Below, in pieces: positions 1 through 10,913 of a DNA stretch of 64,000 nucleotides (positions are counted from its first letter, which is position 1; every line of letters begins with the position of its first letter). Under the pieces are notes generated by a model. That model saw nothing but the letters and a program-made list of their open reading frames with translations. It made no database searches and was not told where the DNA came from. The stretch comes from Parasponia andersonii (taxonomy: Eukaryota; Streptophyta; Magnoliopsida; Rosales; Cannabaceae). The DNA is taken from assembly GCA_002914805.1 (NCBI GenBank), contig JXTB01000596.1, positions 85,061 to 149,060 of the forward strand. The letters run 5' to 3'. The position numbers and the translations under genes are program-made.

Positions 1-326
1 CTGACTTTCTGACCGCGGCTTGTGTATATGAGTATTTTGACGCTGTGGTTTTCTGATAGACGATTTTGTACCTATTTTGTGTGTGTACATTATGTAACTT
101 TCATGAGAGACCCACTTATCGAGGGTGTATATATGTATACATTAGAGTATGTATAATTATGGATAGAAATTTCCTTTTTCCTTCTAAAAAGTTTTAATTT
201 TCCCCGATTTTATCAGTTCTAAGTCGAGTAACATCTCCCAATTTCACTAAATATTTATACAAATACCCTTACGTACGTATGTAGAATCGGGGGATGTTAC
301 ACAAGTAACGTTGATTTTTAGTAAAA
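1..326. other. AT-rich stretch, nothing firm
   Basis: No gene is recognised here. The G-run followed by TGTTACA near 289-300 resembles the polypurine/LTR junction of a Ty3/gypsy element, but without a partner copy in the window this stays a guess. Confidence 0.3.
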
Positions 327-838
327 ATGTTACAACTAATAGTTGACAAGACTAAGAATAAGAAAAATAGATTAAAAAAATGCATAATAGGCCAACAAAG
401 GTTTGATGCAACTCATAAATGTCACCCTTCTAGTACCTTTCTTGAAGAAGCAAGAACTATGATGTTTGGGATGCGAGAAGCGCTGAAACATCATTTTCCT
501 TATTGCATTTTCGAAGGGGACAACAATGTTTTTATTTCAAATATAAATGGATCAACATACAATTGGGAGACATCTTACTCAATGTACCTGGCCAAGGAGT
601 TATCAGTCCAATTATGTTGTTCTTTTAAGTGTACTAACAGACTTTATAATTTTGGTGCCTATAACTTAGCCAAATGGGTCCGTGTTTGTAACTTAGAAGG
701 GGAACTTGCTATTGAGACATTGGCCCTTCTGATTAGTGTAACTATTCGAAGTGGATTGCCACTTGATTGCGTGCTCCCTCCCCGGCTTTTTTTTTTTTTT
801 TTTAAATATAACTATGTTTTCTTACCAAAAAAAAAATG
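327..838 (+). mobile_element. 3' tail of a plant LINE with RNase H domain
   Basis: An open frame starts at 327. Its middle part reads like the RNase H domain (RVT_3 type) at the end of plant LINE ORF2 proteins: EARTMMFGMREALKHHFP, then FEGDNN, then YNLAKWVRVCNLEG. The acidic residues in E-A-R and E-G-D sit where the RNase H active-site acidic residues are expected. The domain is followed by a T-run (787-803), the codons of a typical LINE tail, and an A-run at 827-836 that probably marks the poly(A) end of the insertion. The open frame continues by chance to 956. No reverse transcriptase or endonuclease lies upstream, so this is a 5'-truncated dead copy, the usual fate of LINE insertions. Confidence 0.7.
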
Positions 839-1007
839 TTTGATGCAACAGTTAGAACGTCTTGTCTCCTTCTGTTTGTATAAAGCTCGATACTCTACAA
901 GCCCATTATATAACTTTGCTCAATTAATGGGTTATGGGACATTAAATGTATGGTAGTGAGAGTGGAAATTAGGCATACCCTCCTAGTAAATTAGGGTTAA
1001 ACCCTTT
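839..1007. other. Short spacer without recognised features
   Basis: The sequence between the LINE tail and the copia-type LTR shows no motif or repeat that I can identify. Confidence 0.3.
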
Positions 1008-1613
1008 TGATTCCTTAAATGAGCTTCAAAATTTTAATAATTACAAAGAGAATATAAAACTATTGATGTATATGAACATATGTGAACATAAGTAAAATAA
1101 GCAATCGTAATAACAATAGTAAAAAAAAAGAATCAGAATAATAATAATAAAAAGTGATATTCTCATTATTTTTCAAGTTTTATACATAATGCCTTCATTT
1201 CTTCGTTTTCTTCATCTCAAAACTTGAAAACATTTCAAATTCTCTATTTTAATTAAATTATTTTTTTCTCTTTATTTTTCTTTTCAAAGAGAGTAAAGTT
1301 TCTTTGTGAAAGATGAGGTTTCAAAGAACGGTAGTGTAAGGTGTGAGTGAGAGAATAGTTGTGAGAAAGTACTTGGATGTATTGGAGTCATTGGATAGAA
1401 AAGAGTGAAATCTATATGATTACAAAAAAATTTCATATAGTGAAATTTTTTTCTGAGAAATAACAGTTTTTCTCTTGATTTGGGAATTTTCCACTTAAAT
1501 TCTTAAGTTGTGAAATTGGTTTCTATTCTATGTTATTATTTCTCTATTATTATGATATTTTTTTGAAGTGAGATCCTAGGAGTGGCAAATCTAAGTCAGT
1601 CAGATTCCCAACA
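1008..1613 (+). repeat. 5' LTR of the copia-type fossil
   Basis: Matches 2861-3473 along its length, for example CATTTCAAATTCTCT near 1212 and its counterpart near 3092. The ends are placed from TGATT at the left and CCCAACA at the right, next to the primer-binding-like site. The left end is accurate to a few bases only. Confidence 0.7.
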
Positions 1614-2860
1614 AGTGATATTAGAGCGAGGTTCTTCAGTGCACTATATCTTGGTGTTAGTCTAAGAAATTCTAAGAAATTCTGTATGAAGAGGCTATGT
1701 TCAAGTGGGTGCATTTGAACCCTTTAATCCTTCTTGGAAATTTTTATAACGATTTTTCAAGCTAAAAATGTGAAGCAAGATGTCAGGAAACGAGATTTCA
1801 ATTCCAGTTAGAGTTTATGTGGATAAATTTGATGGGAACATCGATTTTAGCTTGTGGCAAATAAAAGTCAATGATTTATTAATTCAATCTAAATTGCACA
1901 AGGTCTTGAAAGACAGAGAGGCTTATAAAGGTAAAGATTCTGAGAAATCCAGTATGAGCGATGAAGACTGAGATGATTTAGATAAAAAAACTATAAGTAC
2001 GTATGTATGTGTCTGGCTAAAAATATCCTTGCAAATGTATTTGGAATAACGACAGCTAAAAATCTCTCGAAAAAGCTTGAAGAATTATATCAAGTGAAAG
2101 ATGTCTCAAATCGAGTGTACATGAAGGAGTAGTTTCATACATTGCGTATGAATGAAGGTACGAAAACTTGTGATCATCTAAGTGTCATGAATGGTATTAT
2201 TTCTAAACTAGAGGCTATTAGTGTGAAGATTGAAGATGAAGATAAGGTATTACGATTCATTTAGTCTTTTCCACCTTTCTATAAGTATATGAAACCTATT
2301 TTGGTACATGGAAAGGAGATTGTAGTTTTTTCTGAAGTCACAAATAAACTTTTATCTAAAAAAAATGAAGGTTGATGGGAGGTGGAAGTAATATTCTATC
2401 CGATAATTCAATATTGACAATTGACACTAAGAAGAAAAACTCTAGAAAAAAGAGTGTAATCTGCTAAAGATGTGGACAATCTGCGCACCTGAAAACAAAT
2501 TGTTAAAAAGGTAGAACGGGTTCGGTTAAAAGCTCCAAATTTAGTGATGTTGTTAATATTATCTCTTATGATGAAGACGATGATCTTATCCTTTGATCAT
2601 GATACGTGTATTCTCATGGCGTGCTGCTTATCTCCAAAGATGCTATGAAAGAGGATGTGTTATAATTAGTGGCAGCAAGTTTGCACATACACATTAGTTT
2701 GGTGTTGATGTAAATAATGTCGATGGCTAATGGACTCTTAGAAAAGCCAAACGTGAGAGCCAGTACCATAGTTATCAGCAACGTTCTTTCAACATGAGCC
2801 GAAATGAAATTCTTAGAATTCTTCAATTTTAAGTGGTATATATACTCATATGGTGGAGTA

Positions 2861-3473
2861 TGATTAGGAGATGAGATGTATGTAAAGACATGATTGAAAT
2901 AAAGTCTTCAAGTGAGAGATTATTAATGTATGTGAATATATGTGAACAAAAGTAAAAATGGCAGTCGTAATAGCAATAATGAAAAGGAATAACCGTAATA
3001 GCAATAGTAAAAGGTGGTGTTCTCACTATTTTTCAAGTTCTATAAATAGTGGTTTTATTTCTTTATTCTCTTCATCCTAAAACTTGGAAGTATTTCAAAT
3101 TCTCTCTTCTAATTGAATCATTTCTTTTCTCTTTATTTCTTCTTTCAAAGAAAGTAGAGTCTCTTTGTGAAATAGGAGGTTTTAAAGAGTGGTAGTATAA
3201 AGTGTAAGTGAAAGAATACTTGTGAGAAAGTGCTTAGGTTTATTGGGATCATTGAGTAGAAAAGAGAGAAATCTATATTATTGAATAAACTTCTTATATA
3301 GTTAAATTTTTTTATGAGAGACAATGGTTTTTCTCTTGATTTGGAAGTTTTCTACTTAAATTCTTATATTCTAAGATTAGTTTATATTCCTTGATATTAT
3401 TTGTCTATTATTCTAACATTTATTTGAAGTGAGATATTGGGAGTGGCAAATTTAAGTCGATCAGAATCCCAAT
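2861..3473 (+). repeat. 3' LTR of the copia-type fossil
   Basis: Direct repeat of 1008-1613, starting right after a purine-rich TGGTGGAG tract. Both copies end in a CAGAATCCCAA or CAGATTCCCAACA motif. Confidence 0.7.
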
Positions 3474-3549
3474 AAAAGTGAAATGGTAGGTATCTATGAT
3501 TCCTTTTTTTATACTTAACCAAAATATATAAATAAACACATATGTAAAT

Positions 3550-3571
3550 GACACCAATCAAGTAGTTTACC

Positions 3572-3616
<45 letters not shown>

Positions 3617-3788
3617 TTACTCAATTAAAATTTATTATGTACGTCTTTTCATAGTAAAAAGTAGAGAGAGAAAGAGTAGTAAATTGTATGTATTTATTAT
3701 TACTATTTTTTTTCAACTGCTCAAATCATAAAAACCGTGAGACAATAATCTAACAGCTGAAAAAAAAAATACCTACTAGATTGTGATC
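3550..3788. mobile_element. MITE, copy 1 of a family found twice here
   Basis: The ends form an imperfect inverted repeat: CACCAATCAAGTAG at the left, and at the right a sequence whose reverse complement is CACAATCTAGTAGGTATTTT. The same layout, with similar inner blocks (TCAATTAAAATTTATTATGT, then GTACGTCTTTT), is found at 45425-45657. A short AT-rich palindromic element in two dispersed copies without coding capacity fits a DNA-transposon-derived MITE. A long (AT)n run has expanded inside this copy. Confidence 0.6.
3579..3612. repeat. (AT)n microsatellite
   Basis: About 17 uninterrupted AT units lie inside the MITE. The second copy of the MITE has only a short AT run outside its left end, so the expansion is specific to this copy. 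Confidence 0.9.
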
Positions 3789-6051
3789 CATATGTAAATA
3801 TTTTCAGAGTTAAAATTATATTCACAAAGCTCTTTTAATAGAAAAGATTCTTTTGCATATTAGCCTCCTAATTTTTTTGAAATTGGCAAAAAAAAAAAAC
3901 AAAAAATGAAATAAATAAGTAAATAATATTAGAAAAAAAACTCTGACTATCAATAAATATACAACACACACAAAATTTATCAATCAAACAAAGGAAAATA
4001 TTGTACAAAGACACAAAGTAATTTCAAAGAGAGCCATATCATTTTCATTAAAACCTATTTGGACTTTTGAAGAAACTTTTATTGAGGTAGCAACAGAAGT
4101 CCCTCTATGATAAATTACTTTCGTAGTCTCAGGGAAAATGTTGGATGAAGCCGGGGACTTTGATAGGATCAGATGTGTTAGAAGAGATGATGATTGGTTT
4201 TAATGGAGGAAATCCCTAACCTTTAACGATTGGACAGTAGAAAACTTTCCAAAAGGAGAAAAAAAATCCTTTTTTCTTTTTTCTTACAATTTTATTTTCG
4301 CCTAATACTCTTAGATTGTGGAACACTACAGGATAATTCTAAATAGAATAGAATAATGTTATATAGTACTATAAGATGCCAAGTAGTAAAGGATGTGTCA
4401 ATTTTTCATTAGAATATGAAATTAATATATTAAGTCTAACATTCGGTTCTACTTAAAAATGTCATCTACTAATACCTATTGTACACCTTAAGGTATCCCA
4501 TAGTATTAGTCCACATAATTATATGTATTTGTAATATTAATAAAATAAAAACGGTAACCAAAATCCTAGTTTAAAGTCTTGAAAAGGATGAACACAAGTA
4601 CGCCTTCGCATGTCACGTGCTTAGATGGTCAACTACTAAGGCAACCAACAACTCTTGTGGTGCCACATTTTAGATACCATTGTTGCTAAGCAAGGAGTAT
4701 TAAGACAACAACGAGTAAAAGCTCACCATGTGTACAAATGGCATGATCACTAAAATGATTATGGATGGTTAACCTGAGTTACTAGGTCTTAACTACCCAT
4801 AATTGTGCAACACACCCATTTGCTTAGCCAAGAGTGTGCTCATTGGTATGCAACATTGAATCGGTGGCTCTGTTGGCATATTATTGACCTAGTCAATATG
4901 ATCATGGACAATCCACGTTATTATTTATCGTGACCAAAGGCATCATTCTTTCTGTGGAAAAAAAAAAAAAAAAACTTTAAAAATGTACCCAAAAAAAAGG
5001 GTTTCGATTCTCATTGAAGTCACCCGTTGAAAAATCCTCCTAGTAGATCAAAATCTCTTGAGATTCTCATCGAAGCAGTCAAAAAGAGTGAGAGAGTTAC
5101 TGTCAATGTCGATCTTCATCATCCAAGTTGATAAAAAACAAGGAGAATGGAGGTTTGGTTTCATGTTGATGTCCACAATGGTCTTGGTTCCCCTAAATCT
5201 GAAATTTTGGACATATAGAAAGAGAGAGAGAAAGAGAGATTCAATGTTTCCAAAACAGAAAGGGGAGAAAAAGTCAACTATGTATTTTTTAGGTTACTTT
5301 TATTTAAAAGCATATGTAGTAAAATATCATTAAATGGAACATAAATGTCAACTTAGGGCAAGGATGAAGCATATTTATCAAAATATAACATTCAAAAATA
5401 CATTATGGGCCATGGAAATCTTGATCCTACCATAATGGACTGGACATTGGATCTCTATCCAATGAGGGAGAGATGAGATTTGGATTTTTAATACTTTTAT
5501 CTATAAAAATAAAAAAATTACAAAAATATGAAGTTTAGGTTCTTTTTTGTACGGTTTTATATGAAAAATATCATTTTTTTTAAAAAAAAATTAGATTAAT
5601 ATTATTTTTAGAAAAAATTACTAGTTACCGTTTCTGAAAATTGATTATCAGTTTCCAGTTATAAATATTTATTCTAAAAAAACTTTGTAAATACCTTTGC
5701 TTTCTAGTTACTAATTTCTGAAAAAATGAGTTGTTAATTATTAATTATTATTTAAAAATGATATTTTAAAAATATGTTTTTAAAAATGATATTTTTCTAA
5801 TAAAAACCCACAGCCTACGGTATTAGAAAAATACCGTATAAGGCCTAATTTTCACATCGGATTTTGGTTGGGCTTTGACTACCCCCTTGTTTGAGTTCTT
5901 TATCCAGTCGGGAATTTCCAATTATTTCGCGATAAAACAATTAAAAAAGGCATAGATAGATAAAGCTATCACTAATCGGATTGGTGGACACAACGAGAGC
6001 CTCAGATTTTCACAGACGAACAAAGAAATGAATAGCCACCCTTATGGCTTC
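3789..6051. other. AT-rich intergenic DNA
   Basis: No gene is supported. An open frame at 5058-5333 is low-complexity (Lys/Arg-rich, from GAGA runs) with no family resemblance. The stretch 4560-4960 is less AT-rich and looks like decayed repeat sequence but cannot be assigned. A perfect short palindrome lies near 5816-5842 (CTACGGTATT/AATACCGTAT). Confidence 0.4.
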
Positions 6052-6057
6052 CACGTG
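6052..6057 (+). promoter_or_regulatory. G-box (CACGTG) upstream of the RIQ-like gene
   Basis: CCACGTGTCA lies about 70 bp before the start codon at 6126. G-boxes bind bZIP and bHLH factors and are common near light-regulated photosynthesis genes. Whether it lies in the promoter or in the 5' UTR cannot be told, because the transcription start is unknown. A CTT-rich tract (about 6100-6124) sits between it and the ATG. Confidence 0.4.
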
Positions 6058-6125
6058 TCAATTGTAGAGAAACCCGAGACTCCATAGACTCAGACTCACA
6101 TCTTCTTCTTCTTCTTCTTCTTCCC

Positions 6126-6846
6126 ATGGCGATCAACGCTTCCTCCTCTTCCGCCTCCCTTCTCCGAAATCTCGACCACCACCACAACAACAACAACTTC
6201 CTCTCCTCTAAACCTCGCCACGGCCATAGCCATGGCTATTCACCAAGAACATCAACAATCGTCGCCATGGCACCCAAAAAGAAGGTAACGTGAAACAAAT
6301 CAATAAAGCCTTTTTCTAAATCTGTTTGGTAGCCGAGAAAACGCGAGAAAACGAAATTGAATCGTTTTTTTTTTTTTTTTTGGGTGAATTAAATCTTGTT
6401 AGGTGAACAAGTACGACGATAACTGGAAGAAGGAGTGGTTCGGGGCGGGAATCTTCTACGAGGGTTCGGAGGAGGTGGACGTGGACGTGTTCAAGAAGTT
6501 GGAGAAGAGGAAGGTGCTGAGCAACGTGGAGAAGGCCGGGCTGCTGTCCAAGGCGGAGGAGCTCGGCTTCACCCTCTCTTCGATCGAGAAATTGGGGGTT
6601 TTCTCCAAGGCCGAGGAGCTGGGGCTGCTCAGCTTGCTGGAGAAGGCGGTGAGCTCGTCGCCGTCGGCGTTGGCCTCGGCGTCGCTGCCGATTCTGGTGG
6701 CGGCGATTGCGGCGATCGTGATTATCCCGGACGACTCGGCGGGGCTGGTGGCGGTCCAGGCGGTGCTGGCGGGTGCGCTTGGGGTTGGCGCCGCTGGCTT
6801 GTTTGTTGGATCGGTTGTGCTGGGTGGCTTACAGGAAGCTGATTGA
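6126..6846 (+). CDS. RIQ2: DUF1118 thylakoid protein, RIQ1/RIQ2-like
   Basis: Two exons, 6126-6284 and 6403-6846, join in phase 0 (AAG|GTAACG ... TTGTTAG|GTGAAC) to give about 200 residues. Residues 1-48 are Ser/His/Asn-rich with few acidic residues, as in a plastid transit peptide. Next comes the family signature KYDDNWKKEWFGAGIFYEGS (from residue 56). A segment with two SKAEELG repeats follows (about 102-127), then two hydrophobic spans (about 148-161 and 166-194) split by PDDSAG. From knowledge of the family, RIQ1 and RIQ2 of Arabidopsis are grana-thylakoid proteins that affect LHCII organisation and non-photochemical quenching. The length of 200 residues suggests RIQ2 more than the shorter RIQ1, but this choice is inference. 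Exon 2 is much richer in G+C than the flanks. The start at 6126 is the first ATG after the CTT tract and gives the full transit peptide. Confidence 0.85.
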
Positions 6847-7130
6847 GTTTGAGATGAGATTGATTTTTTTTTTTTTTTTTAAATTGATTTGAGGGGATAT
6901 ATAAACGTATTACGGAGGAATATTATTAATAATTGTGCATGGAAATTACGATGGTGTTATTTGTTACTTCTTCTTTTTTTTTTAAAAAAAATAATGTTTT
7001 CTAATTCTTTTTCTGATTCTCATAATTTGCCATGACAATTTTGCTAAAATTGATTTATCTTGCTTTGAAAAAAAATTAAATAAAAAAACGATGGTCGAAT
7101 TTAATATGCACGCGTGAGATTGAAATAAAG
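6847..7130. other. 3' flank of the RIQ-like gene
   Basis: AT-rich DNA with homopolymer T and A runs. It probably contains the 3' UTR of the RIQ-like gene. I see no clear AATAAA signal, and nothing else is recognised. Confidence 0.35.
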
Positions 7131-7203
7131 TGGAGATGCGGGGTATCGATCCCCGTACCTCTCGCATGCTAAGCGAGCGCTCTACCATCTGAGCTACATC
7201 CCC
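7131..7203 (-). tRNA. tRNA-Ala (AGC)
   Basis: The reverse complement folds as a complete 73-nt cloverleaf. The acceptor stem is GGGGATG/CATCTCC with discriminator A. The D arm contains TAGCTCAGATGGTAGAGC (A box). The anticodon stem CTCGC/GCGAG encloses the loop TTAGCAT, with anticodon AGC at 7168-7170. The T arm contains GGGGATCGATACCCC (B box). There is no intron and no encoded CCA, as expected for a nuclear gene. Only weak T-runs follow it, so the Pol III terminator is not obvious. It lies about 280 bp downstream of the RIQ-like gene, on the opposite strand. Confidence 0.95.
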
Positions 7204-8230
7204 AGATGGTTTTCTCAGTTGTATTTTATTACATGACTAGTGTACTTAAACCTCCTTTTCTCGCTTTACCTTTATTTGTTAGTACTTGGCAAAATTGAGA
7301 CCCAATCCTAATTGATTAGCGGACTAAGGAGGACCAAACTGAGTGCTTCTGTTGATGGTCCGAATTCCTAACTTATCTGTTATCCATCATTGAAGCAATT
7401 CCCATTTCATATAGTCTCTGATCAGTACAATTTCTCCTGCTGGAAAGTTCGTACCCTGCAACTTTACATACCCAACTTTGACAAGTTTGTTTGATTATTG
7501 ATGCAAGTTAGTGGTCTATGGTATAACTTCGCATTAGCGATCAAACAAACTTGACATAGTTAAGTATGTACTGTAAAGAACAAAGTTGGATACTGACTTT
7601 TAAAAATTATTTTTATTCGACCGTCAATTAAGGGTAGCATAATTCTTTTTATTTATTGTGATCGAGAGTAAATAGAACTATTTTTATTTAAGTTTATTGC
7701 ACAATTGCTTATACCTCTTTATGCTTAGGGTTTTTTTTTTTTTTTTTTTAAAAAAAAGGCCTTAAAAAAACAATAATTCCGGTCAATAATAATAATAAGA
7801 ATGGCCTTTTTTTTAAAAAAAAAATTTTAAAACAACAGGTGCAACTTTTAAGTGGTATCCCTCACCCTTAAACGTTTAATTAAGGGTTTTGGCGCATGCA
7901 TTTTTCATGCAGAGAGATCTTAAACCTAGCACATTAATTTACAATTTAATTCATATAGAGAAACATGACATGAAAGTACTCGTAATGATTTACATGAGCA
8001 AATTAAACCCATATTAGCCCAAACTAATTGGCCAATGAAGGATACTTACACCATAGTAAATGACAAGAAACTCCCTTGGATTTTTATTCTAGAAACAATT
8101 ATTACATACTCAATATAAGTACATTAAACCATGCAAAGAAATGTCTCTTCCTCTAAAGCCATCATATTACATGAATTAATAATAACAGCCTAATATGGAA
8201 TTAAACCTCAAATTCTCTCTCCCTTATGTC
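7204..8230. other. AT-rich intergenic DNA
   Basis: Low-complexity T/A runs near 7730-7830 and no coding signal. The part next to 8231 may be the former 3' UTR of the NPF gene. Confidence 0.35.
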
Positions 8231-10913
8231 TCAGACATTTGCTGATCTGTACTTATAACGGGAAGCCCAAAAGAGAGAGCGCAAAAAGTTAAGCCCACTA
8301 AGCACACACATCAACCAGTAAAACCTCTCGAGGTGATACGTATTCAAGTTCGCACCAGCCAGCCCTGGACAACTACTATGACGATATGCCCCGGTGACGC
8401 CATTAACGACCGAAATAAGAACTGAGCTGAGATAATACCCCATGGCGAGCGAAGCCCAGGAGCGAGCCGTGGCCAGAGACCTCATCCCTGAAGGCGCTTC
8501 CGTGAAGAAGAACTCCATCATTCCAGCCAGAGTGAAGAGATCAGCCGAACCCAGTAACAAATACTGTATTGCCACCCAAAGAAACGTAATGGGGAGAGGC
8601 TTTTGTGTGAAATCTACGAGCCCAGATCTAGCTGCTACGTTTTTGCGCTTGATTTCGACCAGAGCAGCCACCGCCATGGCCACGATTGAGAAAACTAGCC
8701 CTGTTCCGATGCGTTGGACGTGAGTGATTCCCATTTCCGATTTGGTTATTTTTCTGAAGAACGGTGGAACGACGTGGTTGTAGACTGGAGCGAGGGCCAT
8801 GATGAAGACGGCGGGGAAGACGGGGAGAGAGGCTGGTGGGACTTTCAGGGAGCTGAGCTTGGTGTCCATGATGGCTGCTTGTTGGACTGAGAAGGTGGAG
8901 AGTTGAGCTAGGCAGCAGTTGAGGATTATGGTGGACATGAATATGGGTAGAATCCTTATCACTATCTTTACGTCACCGCAATTAGAGCTCCACAAGACAG
9001 GCAGAAGACATAATAGTTGAAGAACGCTGATCTTTGCTTACTTCCTCGTGGAGTGGTTTCATCGAATTGCTGAGCCCCATGTGAAGGAATTGAGCCTTTT
9101 ATTCCCCCAACTCCAAGTGCCACCAAATAGAGGCCTGCAAACAACATTACTTCTTTCCAGCCAGCAACTTCCTGGCAAGGAGTGTTGGGGGCAACTGAAA
9201 CGTAGGTTGGTGGCTTCAGAGACGGTATTTGAGCTCGGATTGTGAGTGTTAGCAGGCCCTGTTAAATTGATAAGAGTTTTTACTCGTAGATAAGTAGAAG
9301 TAAGTCTTACACATGCAGGAAATGAAGTCTTTTGAATTAGCATACTAATTTCATAATTGCAAAATAAGATTGTTCAACCATGAGTGTCAAAAACTCGTGA
9401 AGATATTTTTTCCTATACAATCTGCGCAGAAATAGAATCTCTCAAGGTTATGCAAAGTGTCAAATGCATTATAGGTATGAGGTGGTTAGTTTCATAGTAT
9501 TTGTCCCCTTATGCTGGGATTGGTTGAGTTTATTTATTGTGCGTGTCTTTGATCAACTGATAATTTGGTATTAATCTAAGCTTTCTTTTTCTTTGCCACA
9601 TCTCCCTCCCCCACAATGAGATGTCAACTTAGCAATAGTGACTTTTAGTGGAACGAGACTAGATAGCTACCTGTGAGCCTAGCCAGGTCATGCCTCCTAA
9701 ATTGTGATTGGGCAATAATAATAAGGACGAAATATAGCTTCATTCTTTCTAATTCTCATATTATTATCTGGTTGCATTTAATACCTTACTATTAGTGCCA
9801 AAATTTGTGTTGGAAAATGACAATAATATTGATGTTTCAAAAGATAGTTAGCAGGTTGGGCTCGATTTATGCCATTTCTGGAGTATCCATCACTGCCAGC
9901 ATACCTCAACCATGGAATTATCATAAACCGTCCATGGACGAATTGTATGATTAATCCCCATTGAAGGACCCCACAAATATTCTAAGATGAGTCCTACAAC
10001 TTGCTTAATACGATAAAAGAGACCTAGCATGGCCAACTGGCTGACTAGATGTTCTTTGCCCAACTCCTGCCACAAGTCTGATACTCACAAGCAACTTGGA
10101 ATTGGAACATTCTTACTTCGAGCATTATGCTTGATATTTCTAGAACTGATATCCTGTATTACGCTTGATATTTCTAGAACTGATACTCTGTATGTTTAAG
10201 TGCATAGCTGGATGACTTAATGAAGATTCAGTTGAAAAATGACTGACATATTCTGGATGAGAATGGGTTGAAAAGCAATAGAACTTAATGCGTTTTTGAT
10301 ACTCACCATAAACTCAATTGCAGCACTTATCACATAGATGGAGTAAGTAGTAAAGAAAGCATCAGCAAGAAAACCGCCAAGAAGTGCGAGGAGGAAGGCT
10401 GTGCCCATGAAATTGGTTACCTGGCAGCAGTGGAAGGAGAAAAATGCATGAATCTGGACAGATATAGCGCAAGATTGCTTGCATTGGCCAAGAATGCTAG
10501 GTTCTCCAATATCTCCACAGCTGAGGTGTGTAACATAAGAAAGTGAGGAAACCTATATTCTACACTATGATAACTATTTACATAAAAAGACCTTTCCTGC
10601 TTACATAACATCTATTTGAACAACCAATTTTCTATGTCGTTGTAGGAATAATTATTTAGAAAGGATAGAAAAAAATCCTCTTTTCAGGATATGAGATTTA
10701 CTAACCTAACACAAAGGAAGCAGCAGCTATGCCTCCATGATGGCCTTTTAAGGCAGGTCTGTTTCTCCAATCCACAAAGCCTTCCCATATGTTTAACTGG
10801 TGTGCTTCTTCCTACAATAGTACCCAAGATGAAGGAAACCATTAAGTTATTCAATTAAACTACCACGGTATGAGAAATGAGAATAATATAATTAGAAGCT
10901 ATAACCCCACCAT
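8231..10913 (-). pseudogene. NPF4-type (NRT1/PTR) transporter, broken
   Basis: The exons read as an NPF4 transporter close to NPF4.6/AIT1 (nitrate/abscisic-acid transport). Exon 1 is probably only the ATG (10911-10913). Exon 2 (10706-10811) holds NIWEGFVDWRNRPALKG. Exon 3 (10307-10520) holds VEILENLAFLANASN and VTNFMGTAFLLALLGG. Exon 4 (8231-9258) holds ALGVGGIKGSIPSHGAQQFD and ends in FYWLMCVLSG...RYKYRS. All junctions are GT-AG. Two defects show decay. In exon 3, the residues before VTNFMG are out of frame: 2 nt stand where relatives have 6. In exon 4, near 8975, the sequence jumps from SCGALIAVT straight to DVKIVIRILPIF in another frame, which removes about 140 residues (membrane spans and the central loop). 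Intact relatives have about 590 residues. The remaining sequence is very well preserved, so loss is recent. Assembly error is possible but would have to occur twice. Confidence 0.85.

Larger units (their letters stand above)
1008..3473 (+). mobile_element. Short Ty1/copia-type LTR fossil (gag part only)
   Basis: Two direct copies of a sequence of about 610 bp bracket this element (1008-1613 and 2861-3473). Straight after the left copy lies a primer-binding-like site (ATATTAGAGCGAGGTTC, close to the TGGTATCAGAGC pattern of initiator-Met tRNA). Before the right copy lies a polypurine tract (TGGTGGAG). The interior of about 1.2 kb holds only gag-like pieces: a UBN2-type start near 1780 (DGNIDFSLWQIKVNDLL) and a CCHC zinc knuckle near 2460-2505. 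I see no protease, integrase or reverse transcriptase. It is therefore broken, with several breaks, and either a non-autonomous derivative or an old remnant. The LTRs differ clearly by eye (roughly a fifth of sites), so it is fairly old. No target-site duplication could be confirmed. Confidence 0.75.

Noticed and set aside
5058-5333. 91-codon open frame in intergenic DNA
   Set aside because: Composition is driven by GAGA and AAA runs. No family motif and no neighbouring exon.
6435-6842. Gly/Arg-rich open frame overlapping RIQ-like exon 2
   Set aside because: It is an off-frame reading of a GC-rich exon whose true frame matches a known family and splices correctly.
8442-8723. Plus-strand open frame opposite the NPF pseudogene
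   Set aside because: Shadow of the well-conserved minus-strand NPF exon.
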